Assembly (NCBI RefSeq): GCF_014217545.1
Contig: NZ_CP043178.1
Location: forward strand, 3,968,001-4,032,000
Reading direction: 5' to 3'
Length of the DNA stretch: 64,000 bases
Source of the DNA: Pseudarthrobacter sp. NBSH8
GTDB taxonomy: Bacteria; Actinomycetota; Actinomycetes; Actinomycetales; Micrococcaceae
The notes under the pieces are model-generated. The model was not told where the DNA came from and made no database searches. It saw only the letters and a program-made list of their open reading frames with translations. Numbering within the stretch: the stretch's first letter is position 1; every line of letters starts with the position of its first letter. Below, piece by piece: positions 42,517 to 51,875 of this stretch. A program made the position numbers and the translations under genes.

Positions 42517-43523
42517 CGCTCCTGCAGCACGCCTGTCACAACGTGCCGCCATAGCCAGAAATCCCGATCGGAGGCCACTGCCAGGCGGACCTGGTCTGTT
42601 CCGGGCCCAGGGCCCGTCTGGCGGTCCAGTCGGTAGGCAAGCGTGGCCGCCGACCGGGCCCAGGTGGCAATAACCAACATTGGAAGCACTCCGGCGTCCA
42701 CCCCCCGACGCCTCAGATGGGCGGCGAGCGGTGCCAATGCCCACCCGCCCGCGCCGAACGCCTTCTCAAAGGCCGCTATCTGCGCGCCCCGATGGAATGC
42801 GTGTTCAGTTGATTCGCTGAGGTACTGAAGGTAGAAAACCAGGTCATGGCCCGGAACACCATCGGTGCGGGCCCGCTCCCAGTCCACCACCTGCAAAGTT
42901 CCGTTGTCCCGAAGGAAGAGGTTGGGATGGCTTAAGTCACCGTGCTCCACGATGGCGGGCAACGGCACATCGTGCAGCGGCGCCAGAAGCTCGTGAGTGC
43001 GTTTGACCAGCTCCTTGGTTTCCGGCTCGTCCGCAACCAGCCGGCAGAGCGCCTGCAGCGGCTCGCCAATGGTCCGGTCGTACCATCCGTCATTCTGGGC
43101 TGCTGCCTGCGTGCACGGCAGCGCGTCTACAAAGTCCGTCCCCGCGCTGACGGCGCCCGATAGGTCCGCGACCACAAGCCGGGGATCAAGGGGGGCTCCA
43201 GTCACAGCGGTTTCCACGAGCACTGTGTGGGCGCCGACGTCACAGACAGTCACCACATGCGGGACACCGGTGGCAGGTCCGGCGCCGAGCTGCCTCAGAA
43301 CCTTGGCTTCGTGCCGCACGCTGTCGTTCTCGCCCGGCTGCCGCGGCACCTTCACCACAAGGCTGGGCTCCCTCGCTCCTGCCGCGAAAATCAGTGCCAC
43401 CACGTGCCGGGACGTGATGAATCTGGGTGTCAGGAGGACGGTCTCCCACTGCCTGCCAATGCCGTATTTTTCGAGCTGAAGCTCCTCATAGCGCTCTGCC
43501 AGGAACCGGTCAACGAATGTCAT
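42513..43523 (-). CDS. APH-like phosphotransferase
   Basis: A 336-residue small-molecule kinase of the aminoglycoside-phosphotransferase/choline-kinase fold. The Brenner motif is VEHGDLSHPNLFLRD (His-Gly-Asp ... Asn), and the metal-binding motif is LQVVDWERAR. The Lys of VVKVPR in the N-lobe probably binds ATP. The substrate is unknown; a sugar or lipid head group is likely given the polysaccharide context, not an antibiotic. ATGA overlap with the fusion gene upstream, so they are co-translated. Confidence 0.85.
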   Translation of the reverse strand: MTFVDRFLAERYEELQLEKYGIGRQWETVLLTPRFITSRHVVALIFAAGAREPSLVVKVPRQPGENDSVRHEAKVLRQLGAGPATGVPHVVTVCDVGAHTVLVETAVTGAPLDPRLVVADLSGAVSAGTDFVDALPCTQAAAQNDGWYDRTIGEPLQALCRLVADEPETKELVKRTHELLAPLHDVPLPAIVEHGDLSHPNLFLRDNGTLQVVDWERARTDGVPGHDLVFYLQYLSESTEHAFHRGAQIAAFEKAFGAGGWALAPLAAHLRRRGVDAGVLPMLVIATWARSAATLAYRLDRQTGPGPGTDQVRLAVASDRDFWLWRHVVTGVLQER

Positions 43524-45499
43524 TGCGGCTCCTCCGCCGAGGGGCGGCGGCCCGTGACAGTTCCTTCCGGAATAGCCAGGTCAAAGAGATGGAGCATGAG
43601 TGCCAGCCGTGCGGCGAGGGCTTTGGCGGCGCCGAAACGGACATCCTTGTGGAGTGAAAGGGTGTTCCTGATAGCGGCAGCCGAATCCACTGGAACGATG
43701 CGGGCCGTACGGTCCAGCGACGGCGCATTCCAGTACGCGCTGACATCCTGGTAACCGCTGCGGATAAGGGCGTGTTTCCAGCCTTTCAGCGTCCGGGGTC
43801 CGGACCGCCGGAACAGAGAACGCCGGACTTCAACGCACATCCAGCCGCCAGGTTTGACGGCGTCTGCGGCAGCCTTGAAGTCCATCAGATCGGGGTTGCT
43901 GAGCAGGACAACTCCGTAGGTGCTGCCTTGATCCGCACGTCCGGGCGCTACCGCTGCCGCTGCGGGATCGATCAGGTGGAGCGCGGACTTCAGTTCCGGG
44001 CTGGTGGTGCCGCCGTACCCGACGCTGCTGACCTGCAGGTCGGGGAGCAGGAACCGCCAGTCCAGCCGCCTCCAGAGGTGCGATGTGAGGGCTCCGATCG
44101 CGCCTGAGCCGGTTCCTTGCGTCCCGGATGGTTCCTGGCCGGGTGATCCGGCCCCGGAGCCGGACTCTCGATCGACACCTGGCCCCGTCTCCGCCGTCTG
44201 CGAGACCTGGTTCCACACGATCCCGGTGGCCTGGCGCAGCACCGTCTCCGCTCCTTGGGTGGCATCGATGAGAGTGCTGCCCGGCAACTGGCCAGCAAGT
44301 TTCCGGTAGGCCTGCCTCCAGCCTTCCAGGATCTCAGGGGAGTGTTCACCCTTCCTGCTGAACATAACGTGGCCAGGGACATCAAGAACGAGCAGGAGGT
44401 CAGGGGGTTGAACCACAGTAAAGGCAACAGTGTTGGTCATCTTTTCCAAAATGCCTCCCGCGCCAGTACCGGGCAGCAGGGCGTCGTAGGGCACACGGTC
44501 CATCAGCACCAGGCGCCCCATTAAGCTGTAGAGCCTTTCCAACAACCCACCCCGCAGCATCCGGTACACCTTCTTGGCACTCCGGCCGCCCGGAACCTTC
44601 ACCAACCAGGCGTCCCATGGGCCCGCTCCCCACATGCCCATGTACAGATACTTGATTGGCAGGGGTACGGTAGCCTGCAGCCCGCGGAGCAGCGTCGTCT
44701 TTCCCGCGCCGTCTGGCGCCATTACTGCGACGACAGGTCCGCTGCCTTGTAGTCGGGCACCAAAGAGGCGAAGACCCTTATGCCTGGCAGCGGTCAGGCG
44801 GGGCGCAGCCGTACCGCCGGCCCACCTGGACGCCATCGACGCCGCGGTGGCCGGCACTTGGTTGAAGTTGCCCGCCCGGACCAGAGCCAGTATTTCCGCC
44901 GCTGTCCCTTGTCCCATGCGGTGGTCGACAAAGCACGCAATGAAATCGTAGGCAGAAGCGGCCTCGGCCGCCTTTCTGGCCGCGTCCACCCTCGCAGGTG
45001 CGATTTGACCTTTGTCCAGGAAGAGGTGGAGCAACTGGAGCCAGCCCTGGTCTGCAGGTGCCGGGAGCCACAACGGACCTCGGCGCACGCGACGGCCCAG
45101 ACACTGCGGGGCCAGGGAAGTCCGCCACTGCTGATAGGGCCCGAAGGCGATCTCCGAGACGATATCCAGCTTCACCCAGCTGCCATCGGTGGCCGAATAG
45201 CAGAAGTAGAACCAGTGGCTGCCATGGCCGGGCGCCAGGACACGGCGGAAGCCTTCCGCCTGGAGCAGATCGTCCAGTATCGGCAACAAGTCGCTGGCCA
45301 CAAGAATGTCCACGTCTCCAGTGGGGCGCGCCAAGTCGTCTTGCCCCCGGAGCAACAACCAGGACTGTCCCGTGGCCTCGAGGGCATGCAGGGCCGCTCT
45401 GAGGTTGCGCTCGATGACCGGCGCCTGCTGCAGCCCGACAGCCCCCGCGGCATCTGGTTCCGGGCGGACAGGACCCCCGGCTTTAGGGGGTGTAGGCAT
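43520..45499 (-). CDS. three-domain fusion: nucleotidyltransferase-like, P-loop kinase, C-terminal unknown domain
   Basis: A 659-residue protein. Residues 1-235 resemble the Pol-beta nucleotidyltransferase group (GDVDILV at 61-67 and WVKLDIV near 108-114 give three acidic residues). Residues 255-430 form a thymidylate-kinase-like P-loop domain with Walker A APDGAGKTT (261-269), MDRVPYDALL and LLLVLDV. After a Gly/Ser-rich linker, about 470-659 look like an alpha/beta domain with a PGGWMCVEV strand, recalling SAM methyltransferases but without a clear glycine motif. It is coupled to the APH-like kinase gene downstream (ATGA). Confidence 0.8.
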   Translation of the reverse strand: MPTPPKAGGPVRPEPDAAGAVGLQQAPVIERNLRAALHALEATGQSWLLLRGQDDLARPTGDVDILVASDLLPILDDLLQAEGFRRVLAPGHGSHWFYFCYSATDGSWVKLDIVSEIAFGPYQQWRTSLAPQCLGRRVRRGPLWLPAPADQGWLQLLHLFLDKGQIAPARVDAARKAAEAASAYDFIACFVDHRMGQGTAAEILALVRAGNFNQVPATAASMASRWAGGTAAPRLTAARHKGLRLFGARLQGSGPVVAVMAPDGAGKTTLLRGLQATVPLPIKYLYMGMWGAGPWDAWLVKVPGGRSAKKVYRMLRGGLLERLYSLMGRLVLMDRVPYDALLPGTGAGGILEKMTNTVAFTVVQPPDLLLVLDVPGHVMFSRKGEHSPEILEGWRQAYRKLAGQLPGSTLIDATQGAETVLRQATGIVWNQVSQTAETGPGVDRESGSGAGSPGQEPSGTQGTGSGAIGALTSHLWRRLDWRFLLPDLQVSSVGYGGTTSPELKSALHLIDPAAAAVAPGRADQGSTYGVVLLSNPDLMDFKAAADAVKPGGWMCVEVRRSLFRRSGPRTLKGWKHALIRSGYQDVSAYWNAPSLDRTARIVPVDSAAAIRNTLSLHKDVRFGAAKALAARLALMLHLFDLAIPEGTVTGRRPSAEEPQ

Positions 45500-46364
45500 A
45501 TTGCACCGCCCAATCGATTTGAAGATACCCGGATGTTTCGGCAGACGGATACGACGCGCTGGCGCGATCGGAGGTCTCCACCTGCAGCGTCCACCTCATC
45601 GGCGTATCGGGAACGCCGGCGGGGTCCGTTGTCTGGCTGATGAGTTGTCCATCCCAAAACCATTTGACGTTTCCCGGAGTCCATTCAGTGGTGGCCACAT
45701 GCCATCCGTCAGGCCCGTCGGGTGAATAGACGCGGTTGGGCGGGTCAAATTTCATGGGTCCGGTGGCACGGGAGCCCTTGATTGCCGAGCTAGCATAAAG
45801 AGCACCATCCAGGCCCCCTTCCGGCCAATCAATTTCCCCTTCATTCCAGTCATCGCTGACAGGCCACAGCAGAAAGGCAATCTTGTAGCCGGGCATGGAA
45901 TCATACCGGAACTTCACGGAGTACCGTCCATAGGTTTGACCGGTATAGCCAAAGGGAACAACGCTCGCCACCCGTGGGGATCCTGCGGCCGTATGGAGGA
46001 AGTAGTCAAGATTTCCCTGACTTACCGAGAGAACCTCGTCCGGCGCGTAGAGCCCTCTGCCGGAGCTGTCGGCGAAACCGGCATATCCCCTCATCTCTGC
46101 ACCATAGACCTCGCCAACACTTCCGGAGCCGGCTGGCCGGGTGAAATCCTGGGCACCGGTCAGTTTCCATCCCGGAAGATCTCCAACGGGCATTTCCGTA
46201 AGCCTCTCTGTGAGTTGTTCCGCAGCCAGGTAGGGAATCACAATTGCCCCCGCGATAAGTGCAGCTGTCGCACCGATGGATAAACTGACAAACCTGCGAA
46301 ACCGAGCAAGGTTAAGGCGCCGATTTGAATTGGTAGATTCGGACCGTAGTATTGCTGAAGACAT
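45483..46364 (-). CDS. secreted or anchored glycoside hydrolase family 16 protein
   Basis: A 293-residue protein. One N-terminal membrane segment lies at about residues 25-48 (FVSLSIGATAALIAGAIVIPYLA), then a GH16 fold. The catalytic signature EIDWPE gives E177, D179 and E182, with WHVATTEWTPGNVKWFWDG typical of the family. It is only about 20% like the first GH16 enzyme by eye, so the two are not recent duplicates. The start at 46362-46364 overlaps the upstream membrane protein gene by 53 bases. The product is likely to process the same polymer at the cell surface. Confidence 0.85.
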   Translation of the reverse strand: MSSAILRSESTNSNRRLNLARFRRFVSLSIGATAALIAGAIVIPYLAAEQLTERLTEMPVGDLPGWKLTGAQDFTRPAGSGSVGEVYGAEMRGYAGFADSSGRGLYAPDEVLSVSQGNLDYFLHTAAGSPRVASVVPFGYTGQTYGRYSVKFRYDSMPGYKIAFLLWPVSDDWNEGEIDWPEGGLDGALYASSAIKGSRATGPMKFDPPNRVYSPDGPDGWHVATTEWTPGNVKWFWDGQLISQTTDPAGVPDTPMRWTLQVETSDRASASYPSAETSGYLQIDWAVQYAYTP

Positions 46365-48579
46365 TCTCGACGCCGGTTCCGTTCTCAAGTAAACGCTGCA
46401 GTTCCGGTAAGTACTGGGCCTCGAAAAGCTTTTCTTCCACCGCTTGGCGTTTTTGCTCTTCGGTAATGACCACATAATTGTTGTCCGCCGCTCGGAGCCT
46501 GTCAGCATAGGCCCGCAGGCCCTCAACACTGATTTTTCCTTTTGCTTGCCGGAAATAGTCAACCAGCGACGTCACACTTCCCCATTTGAGATAATGCGGA
46601 TAGTCGGGCCCCACCAGCAACGGGAAGAAGTACTTCGTCTTAAAGACAATGTCGCCTGCCTTGGTGTTCGCGTCTAGCCACTGGCTGGCGCTGACGTCGT
46701 CCTGGGACACGCGATAGTCGGCCTCAGGCTGGAAGTGCACCACAGTGAACAGCATGGCCATCGTGACGATGGTTGCGCTGGCGCCAATGACTGTTCGACG
46801 AGTCCGGACAGGTCCGGACCAGAACAGCCACGCTACGCCAATAGAGAGCCAGGGCAAGGCGAAGAGAAAAACCCTGAACCGCGCCTCGCCCCCGTAAGAC
46901 TGCGCCAGCAGCCCCAGGGCCGGTGCGAAGGCGAGCCAGGCCACAACAAGTGTGGTCCGTACGTGACCATGAAGCAGGCGGCGGACGAATCCGGCCACCG
47001 CCAGCACCCCCGTTAGCAGTGTAAGCACAACCGCCAGGTGCGCCAGCGTGTGCCCTGTCAGTACCCAAGTTCCCAGGACCAGCGGATCGCCGCGTGGCGG
47101 GCGGTAGCCGATGTTGCCAAAGATATTGAATCCGCTGAACAGACCATACTTTCCCTTAACGTATGCCAGGTTCGGAATAAAATATGCCAGCGGCAGAACA
47201 ACCAGCGCGGGCGCGAGCCAGCGCGGCCTGAAATACCCAGAGACAAGAAGCGGGAATAGACCCAAGAGTGCGAGATAAGGCGTCAGTTGGTGACTCACCA
47301 CAATTACAGCTTGGAGTACAAGGATGGCCACACAGGCTAAAATTTGTCTCTGAGGTACATTCCCCTCCCATATACCAGGCATAGCGCCGGACCGCCCGCT
47401 CTTGGCCCGCTGCACCGTCCGTGAAAGTCGGATCCGCGTTTCGAGACGGAGCATCCAACTGACCGGAACGCCCCTTAGGAAGGTAAAGGCAACAAGGCAC
47501 ATCGCCAGATAAAGCGAGTAAGAATAGGACTGGGGCGAGTAGTAGTTCTGGTTCACCCAATTGGCAAGCGTAAACACAAGGGTCGCAGTCCAATACATCC
47601 GCGCCCGGTTGGAGATGGTGCGCGCAATCGCGAGCACGAGCACCGCATCGACCAGTGCAAAGCCGGTTTCTGCCCACGCTGCGTAGTCCAGTGCCGTCCG
47701 ATATCCCATCACTTCGCCCAGAAAGGCGCTCAGCGCAAAGAACCCCGGCCACCGGTTATAGATATCGATAGATGGATCCACGGTGCCTGTCGCGGTGATG
47801 AAGTTCGTGACGGCCATATGTTTGTAGGTCCAAGGAAAACGTGGAACCTGGGCGAGCAGGCCAGCAGATGCGTATAGCATTACAACGAGGCTGGACACCG
47901 AGACGCTCATCAGCAGCGTGGAGAACGTCCGTCGAGCTACCAAGCCCCAGGCACAGGTTGCAACAACGAGCCCCACGGCGACATACCAGGCCAGCGGAAA
48001 CTCTGCCAATAGCCCGAAGTCGCCGAGCCTGCCGGTTCCGGCTGTGGCCAGCCCTATGACCCAGAGGGCCGCGGCCAGCGCGAGCGCCCACCAAGGCAGC
48101 ATCGCCATGGACCGGGGGCGCCGGCGCTGCTCCCGTTTTCCTGTGTCACTCTCCGGCTGTCCACCTTGCCTCGCGCCGCGAACAAACGATCCCGGCAGGT
48201 AGGTGCCTGGCCTCAGGATGATGAAGCCCACCGAGGCCAGGACGGTTGCTGCCGCCACCTGGCGCGGAAACCACAACCCGGTCCACGCCATCACCACTGC
48301 CACTGCCGTGTAGGTAACCGCACTGGCTGCCACTATCCAGACAAGTCTGGAAGCCCGATCCGCAGACGGAAGGCGTGATAAGACCACCCAGCCAGGCAGT
48401 AGCAGGCAGACAACCAGCTTAAAAGCAGCCAAGAAGCCGCCACCGATGTCCATCAGGATGAGGAGGGCCGCCACTATTCCAAGTACGGCCAGCCCCGCAT
48501 CGAGGTGCCGCGGCTGCTTCGGTGACGCTTGGGCAGTTGCCAGCGACGGGGAATTATCATCGTTGATGAGCAGTGCCAT
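46312..48579 (-). CDS. polytopic membrane protein, possible GT-C transferase or polymerase
   Basis: A 755-residue protein with about 14 hydrophobic helices in the first 600 residues and a soluble C-terminal tail (VSQDDVSASQWLDANTKAGD onward). No D-D-x-D or Wzy signature is certain, but the size, helix number and loops (FITATGTVDPSIDIYNRWPGFF) recall GT-C transferases and uncharacterised surface-polysaccharide membrane proteins. It could be the missing polymerase or a lipid-linked sugar transferase. Base composition looks lower in GC than its neighbours, hinting at transfer. Start at 48577-48579 (MALLINDD) preferred. Confidence 0.7.
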   Translation of the reverse strand: MALLINDDNSPSLATAQASPKQPRHLDAGLAVLGIVAALLILMDIGGGFLAAFKLVVCLLLPGWVVLSRLPSADRASRLVWIVAASAVTYTAVAVVMAWTGLWFPRQVAAATVLASVGFIILRPGTYLPGSFVRGARQGGQPESDTGKREQRRRPRSMAMLPWWALALAAALWVIGLATAGTGRLGDFGLLAEFPLAWYVAVGLVVATCAWGLVARRTFSTLLMSVSVSSLVVMLYASAGLLAQVPRFPWTYKHMAVTNFITATGTVDPSIDIYNRWPGFFALSAFLGEVMGYRTALDYAAWAETGFALVDAVLVLAIARTISNRARMYWTATLVFTLANWVNQNYYSPQSYSYSLYLAMCLVAFTFLRGVPVSWMLRLETRIRLSRTVQRAKSGRSGAMPGIWEGNVPQRQILACVAILVLQAVIVVSHQLTPYLALLGLFPLLVSGYFRPRWLAPALVVLPLAYFIPNLAYVKGKYGLFSGFNIFGNIGYRPPRGDPLVLGTWVLTGHTLAHLAVVLTLLTGVLAVAGFVRRLLHGHVRTTLVVAWLAFAPALGLLAQSYGGEARFRVFLFALPWLSIGVAWLFWSGPVRTRRTVIGASATIVTMAMLFTVVHFQPEADYRVSQDDVSASQWLDANTKAGDIVFKTKYFFPLLVGPDYPHYLKWGSVTSLVDYFRQAKGKISVEGLRAYADRLRAADNNYVVITEEQKRQAVEEKLFEAQYLPELQRLLENGTGVENVFSNTTVRIYQFKSAP

Positions 48580-48646
48580 CGGCGCGGCCTCCTGGGTCGG
48601 TGTGACTGAATGTCCAGCCTGATTCAAATGAACAGTTTGCGGGGCT

Positions 48647-49954
48647 TCATAACCTCCTGGCGGTCCTCGCACACCGTTCCAACAGATAGTTGAGCGGTCC
48701 GCGAGCCAGCGAGTACAGCTCAAGCCGCAAAACGTGGGCGAGTTGTTGATCCCAGGAATCTCGGCACTTGCTGCGCCCGGCCAGTGGCCGACGTGAGGCG
48801 CCCGCATCTTGCAGGAAGCTCCAGGCGACTAACGGAATGCGGGCCAAGGCCAGCCGGGCCGTCTGGGGATTCAGGAGAATCTTTGCGAGCCAGGCCCCGA
48901 GTCCGCTCCCGTAGCCGCGCGCCTGGGCGCTCAATTCGTCAAGACCATCACGGTGGCGGTGCCAGACAATCGCGGACGGCTGAACCACCAGGCTGTACCC
49001 CGCAATAATCACGCGGGTGAACATGTCAATGTCTTCCCCTCCGCCGCTACGGGTTCCAACGCCCAAGGCGTTATCGAAGCCGCCTAGGCTTAGAGCGGTG
49101 ATCCGATGCAGCGCGAAATTTGCTCCCGTTCCGAAGGCGCCCGGACAGAAGGGGAATTTCGCTAGTCCTGCTGGCGGGTCAGCGAAAGAGTAGACCCGCG
49201 GCGCCACGCTTTTGGACCAGCTGACCCGATCATCGAAGTATCCCTGGGTCGGCGAACGCAGCTCGCCGGCAGGCACGAGCCCTGTAACGCAGGCCGTCCC
49301 GGGCATGCGTTCGAAACCGGCCGCGATTTCGCGGAGCCACGCCTCGTCAACTACGACGTCGTCATCGGTGAAGGCGACGATGTCACCTTGTGCATTGCGA
49401 AGACCTGCGTTGCGCGCACGCGAGAGCCCCGGGGCGGGCTCGGTGATGAGCCGGATCCTTGGATCGTTGAATTCCACGCACACCATGTTGCGGGTCTCGT
49501 CCGTACGTGGTGCATTGTCCACCACCAGGATATCGAAATTGGGGTAGTCAAGCTGGCTTATCGCCGTCAGTGATTCTCTAAGCAGCGCTGAGCGGTCCCG
49601 TGTGCAAACAACAACAGTGAGGGACGGCATTGCTTCTCCAGGGGCCACCGGTGCAGCCGCCGGAAGTGCCGCGACAGCCTCGTCAAGGACCCCGCGCTGG
49701 ACTATCCCCACAGGTGCCTCCACATCCACGAAGCCACGAACCGCTCTCCCCTGGCGTACTAACAACCGTGCACGGTGGTAGCCGGCATGGTTGAGCAGCT
49801 GCAATTGGGTGTGATCAGAAAGCCAGTCCATGTCAAGGGCACCGATCCAGCGGGCTCCCTGCCACTCCGGCGGAAGCGAACTCTCCATGGCCGGTGCCAA
49901 CATGAAGGCAGCCCGCTCCTCGACGGGCATGAGTTCCTCAACACGCTCGCTCAC
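48647..49954 (-). CDS. glycosyltransferase family 2
   Basis: A 435-residue GT-A enzyme. After about 110 N-terminal residues of unknown role comes the GT2 domain: LTVVVCTRDRSALLRESLTAI, VVDNAPRTDETR, and the metal-binding FTDDDVVVDEAWL. GAFGTGANFALHR and GGGEDIDMFTRV complete the acceptor side. GTG start at 49952-49954, overlapping the upstream stop as GTGA and behind GGAGG. It is the third of three consecutive GT2 genes. Confidence 0.9.
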   Translation of the reverse strand: MSERVEELMPVEERAAFMLAPAMESSLPPEWQGARWIGALDMDWLSDHTQLQLLNHAGYHRARLLVRQGRAVRGFVDVEAPVGIVQRGVLDEAVAALPAAAPVAPGEAMPSLTVVVCTRDRSALLRESLTAISQLDYPNFDILVVDNAPRTDETRNMVCVEFNDPRIRLITEPAPGLSRARNAGLRNAQGDIVAFTDDDVVVDEAWLREIAAGFERMPGTACVTGLVPAGELRSPTQGYFDDRVSWSKSVAPRVYSFADPPAGLAKFPFCPGAFGTGANFALHRITALSLGGFDNALGVGTRSGGGEDIDMFTRVIIAGYSLVVQPSAIVWHRHRDGLDELSAQARGYGSGLGAWLAKILLNPQTARLALARIPLVAWSFLQDAGASRRPLAGRSKCRDSWDQQLAHVLRLELYSLARGPLNYLLERCARTARRL

Positions 49955-50949
49955 TGGACTTCCCTCCACGCTGCGCCCACCCGTATGGTCCTGGGCAGCG
50001 GGCGGCCCTCAACATGGGACATCCGCCTGCCGCGCACATACCCGGCGGCCGTGCACGCGAGTACGGCAATGACGGCCCCCGCGCGACCCAGTCCCTGGGG
50101 GTTATCGCCTCGGCTCCAGTCACGGACTCCGGAAAATACAGCGCGCGGCAAAGTGCTGCGGACGTATCGCCGTTCCGGTCCGAGAGCCCGCTTCTGGCCT
50201 ACAATCTGGCTGACCTGCGCTTTGGAGAGCCCCTCGGACCAGGACCTCGACAGCATGTAGCGCAGCGTTCCCCTCTCCGCCGGAACGTGGTGGCGGACCA
50301 CCGCCGCAGGTTCGTAAACGATGCGCGATCCAGGTGTGCCCATCTTGGAGCGGATGCAGATCTCCGTTTCCTCACAGCCAAGCGGCAAACTGCCCTGACG
50401 GCCCAGCGAAATGTTGAAGCCGCCAACCTGACGAAGGACTTCAAGCCGGAAGGACATGTTGGCGCCAATGACATTCCGTACCTCGGAAGCCACTTTGGGC
50501 ATTCCGCGGTGGCTGCATCCGACGATCCAGTCAAGCTCTTCACCGAAGTAGCCAGGGCGTCCTTTTTCCCACACCGGCTCGACGCGCCCGCCGACGGCCA
50601 GCACGTCAGGATCGTCATAGAGGACAAGCAGGCGTTCCAGCCAATCCGGCGCCGCCTCAGCGTCGTCGTCGAGGAAGGCCACTACGTCTGAGTCTGCCAG
50701 CCCGACCCCGGTATTCCGGGCCCCGGAAAGCCCCCGGGGACCGGTGCTCTCCACCACCGTCACGTCGTCGATAATTTCTATGAGCCGCTCGAAGAGCTCT
50801 TCGTTATGGTCGATCACCACCAGAATCTCCTGCGCCGCGACCGATTGGGCCCTGACGGATTCGATGACGTCCAGCAAAAGGTCCCAACGCCTTTGTGTGT
50901 AGGCACAAATGACGATCGATACAGTGGGACGTGCCATACGATCCAGCAT
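49951..50949 (-). CDS. glycosyltransferase family 2
   Basis: A 332-residue GT-A enzyme starting MLDRMARPTVSIVICAYTQRRWDLL, with the DxD-equivalent VAFLDDDAEAAPDWL and GANMSFRLEVLRQVGGF. The C-terminal part has Arg-rich segments and a weak hydrophobic stretch (VIAVLACTAAGYV). It follows the previous GT2 gene with one base between stop and start and leads into the next gene by GTGA overlap. Confidence 0.9.
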   Translation of the reverse strand: MLDRMARPTVSIVICAYTQRRWDLLLDVIESVRAQSVAAQEILVVIDHNEELFERLIEIIDDVTVVESTGPRGLSGARNTGVGLADSDVVAFLDDDAEAAPDWLERLLVLYDDPDVLAVGGRVEPVWEKGRPGYFGEELDWIVGCSHRGMPKVASEVRNVIGANMSFRLEVLRQVGGFNISLGRQGSLPLGCEETEICIRSKMGTPGSRIVYEPAAVVRHHVPAERGTLRYMLSRSWSEGLSKAQVSQIVGQKRALGPERRYVRSTLPRAVFSGVRDWSRGDNPQGLGRAGAVIAVLACTAAGYVRGRRMSHVEGRPLPRTIRVGAAWREVQ

Positions 50950-50950
50950 G

Positions 50951-51766
50951 CTAGCTTGCCCGGACCAGGGAGAGGACCGTCTGGGGGTCCGTGGGGGTCC
51001 GCGGGACAGTCACATTGGCGTACGCATATTTCACCCGGCGGAGGGCTTCGGGCCTGGCTCCTGCCGTGGGCGACTCCCACAGGGTGCATTCACGGGCCAG
51101 CGTGCCAAGGACCCGCCACCCATCCCGGAATGTCTGCAGGTTCGAGGCTCCGGAAATTCGGTCGAGCTCAATGCTCGGCACTTCTGCGATGCGAAGTCCG
51201 GCCCGTGCCGCCCGGACGATCAGCTCGGTCTCAATCTCGAAGCCGTCGGATTCAAGCTCGAGGACCTCAAGGCACTCCCGGCGGAAGGCGATGTAGCCGT
51301 AGCAAAGGTCGGAGTAATTGCTGTGCAGAACCGTGTTCGCCAAGCCTGTTAGCACCTTGTTGCCAACGTTCCGCAGCCGCGTCAGGTCTTCGGATCCGCC
51401 TCCGGTGACGTACCGCGAGCCTTTGACGAAGTCGTAGTCATGCTGGAGAGGGGATACAAACCAGCCGATCTCCTGCGGATCCATGCTTCCATCGGCGTCC
51501 AGCATGACAATGATGTCACCGGTGGAGGCGGCGAAGCCGGACCTTACCGCTACGCCTTTGCCCTTGCGCAGTTCGTGGACAATAACGACGTCGGAACGGA
51601 GTGCCTTCGCAACCTCCACCGTATTGTCCCGCGAGCGCCCGTCGACGATGACTACTTCGTCAACGTACGACGGCATGCGGCGAAGCACCCACGGGAGATT
51701 CTTTGCTTCGTTCAAGGTTGGAATGACGACACTGACTGAGGCCCTGGTGACCTCGACCACCGGCAT
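50951..51766 (-). CDS. glycosyltransferase family 2, dolichol-phosphate-mannose-synthase-like
   Basis: A 271-residue transferase beginning near MPVVEVTRASVSVVIPTLNE. The conserved GT2 blocks are VVIVDGRSRDNTVEVAK, IVMLDADGSMDPQEI and SDLCYGYIAFRRECLEVLELESDGFEIETELIVRA. It resembles DPMS-type enzymes that move a sugar from a nucleotide to a polyprenyl phosphate. The start is uncertain: ATG at 51764-51766 or GTG at 51812-51814, neither with a good ribosome-binding site. It is the first gene of its operon. The IS1380-family element lies about 100 bases upstream. Confidence 0.85.
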   Translation of the reverse strand: MPVVEVTRASVSVVIPTLNEAKNLPWVLRRMPSYVDEVVIVDGRSRDNTVEVAKALRSDVVIVHELRKGKGVAVRSGFAASTGDIIVMLDADGSMDPQEIGWFVSPLQHDYDFVKGSRYVTGGGSEDLTRLRNVGNKVLTGLANTVLHSNYSDLCYGYIAFRRECLEVLELESDGFEIETELIVRAARAGLRIAEVPSIELDRISGASNLQTFRDGWRVLGTLARECTLWESPTAGARPEALRRVKYAYANVTVPRTPTDPQTVLSLVRAS

Positions 51767-51875
51767 CGTGAATGCAATTGGGAGCTGGGTGGAAATGGAC
51801 AAATACCTCACCACTTCATGACGTTTGCGGATTAGTCAACACCGCGCTCGGCTGGGAAGTCGAGCGCGGCTTTAG

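Noticed and set aside
42513..43523. Aminoglycoside resistance gene
   Set aside because: The fold is APH-like, but the context is polysaccharide synthesis and the family is broad; there is no basis to call drug resistance.
51842..51869. Terminator of the IS transposase
   Set aside because: It lies outside the left inverted repeat, so it belongs to the target DNA; there is no transcript for it on the plus strand that I can identify.
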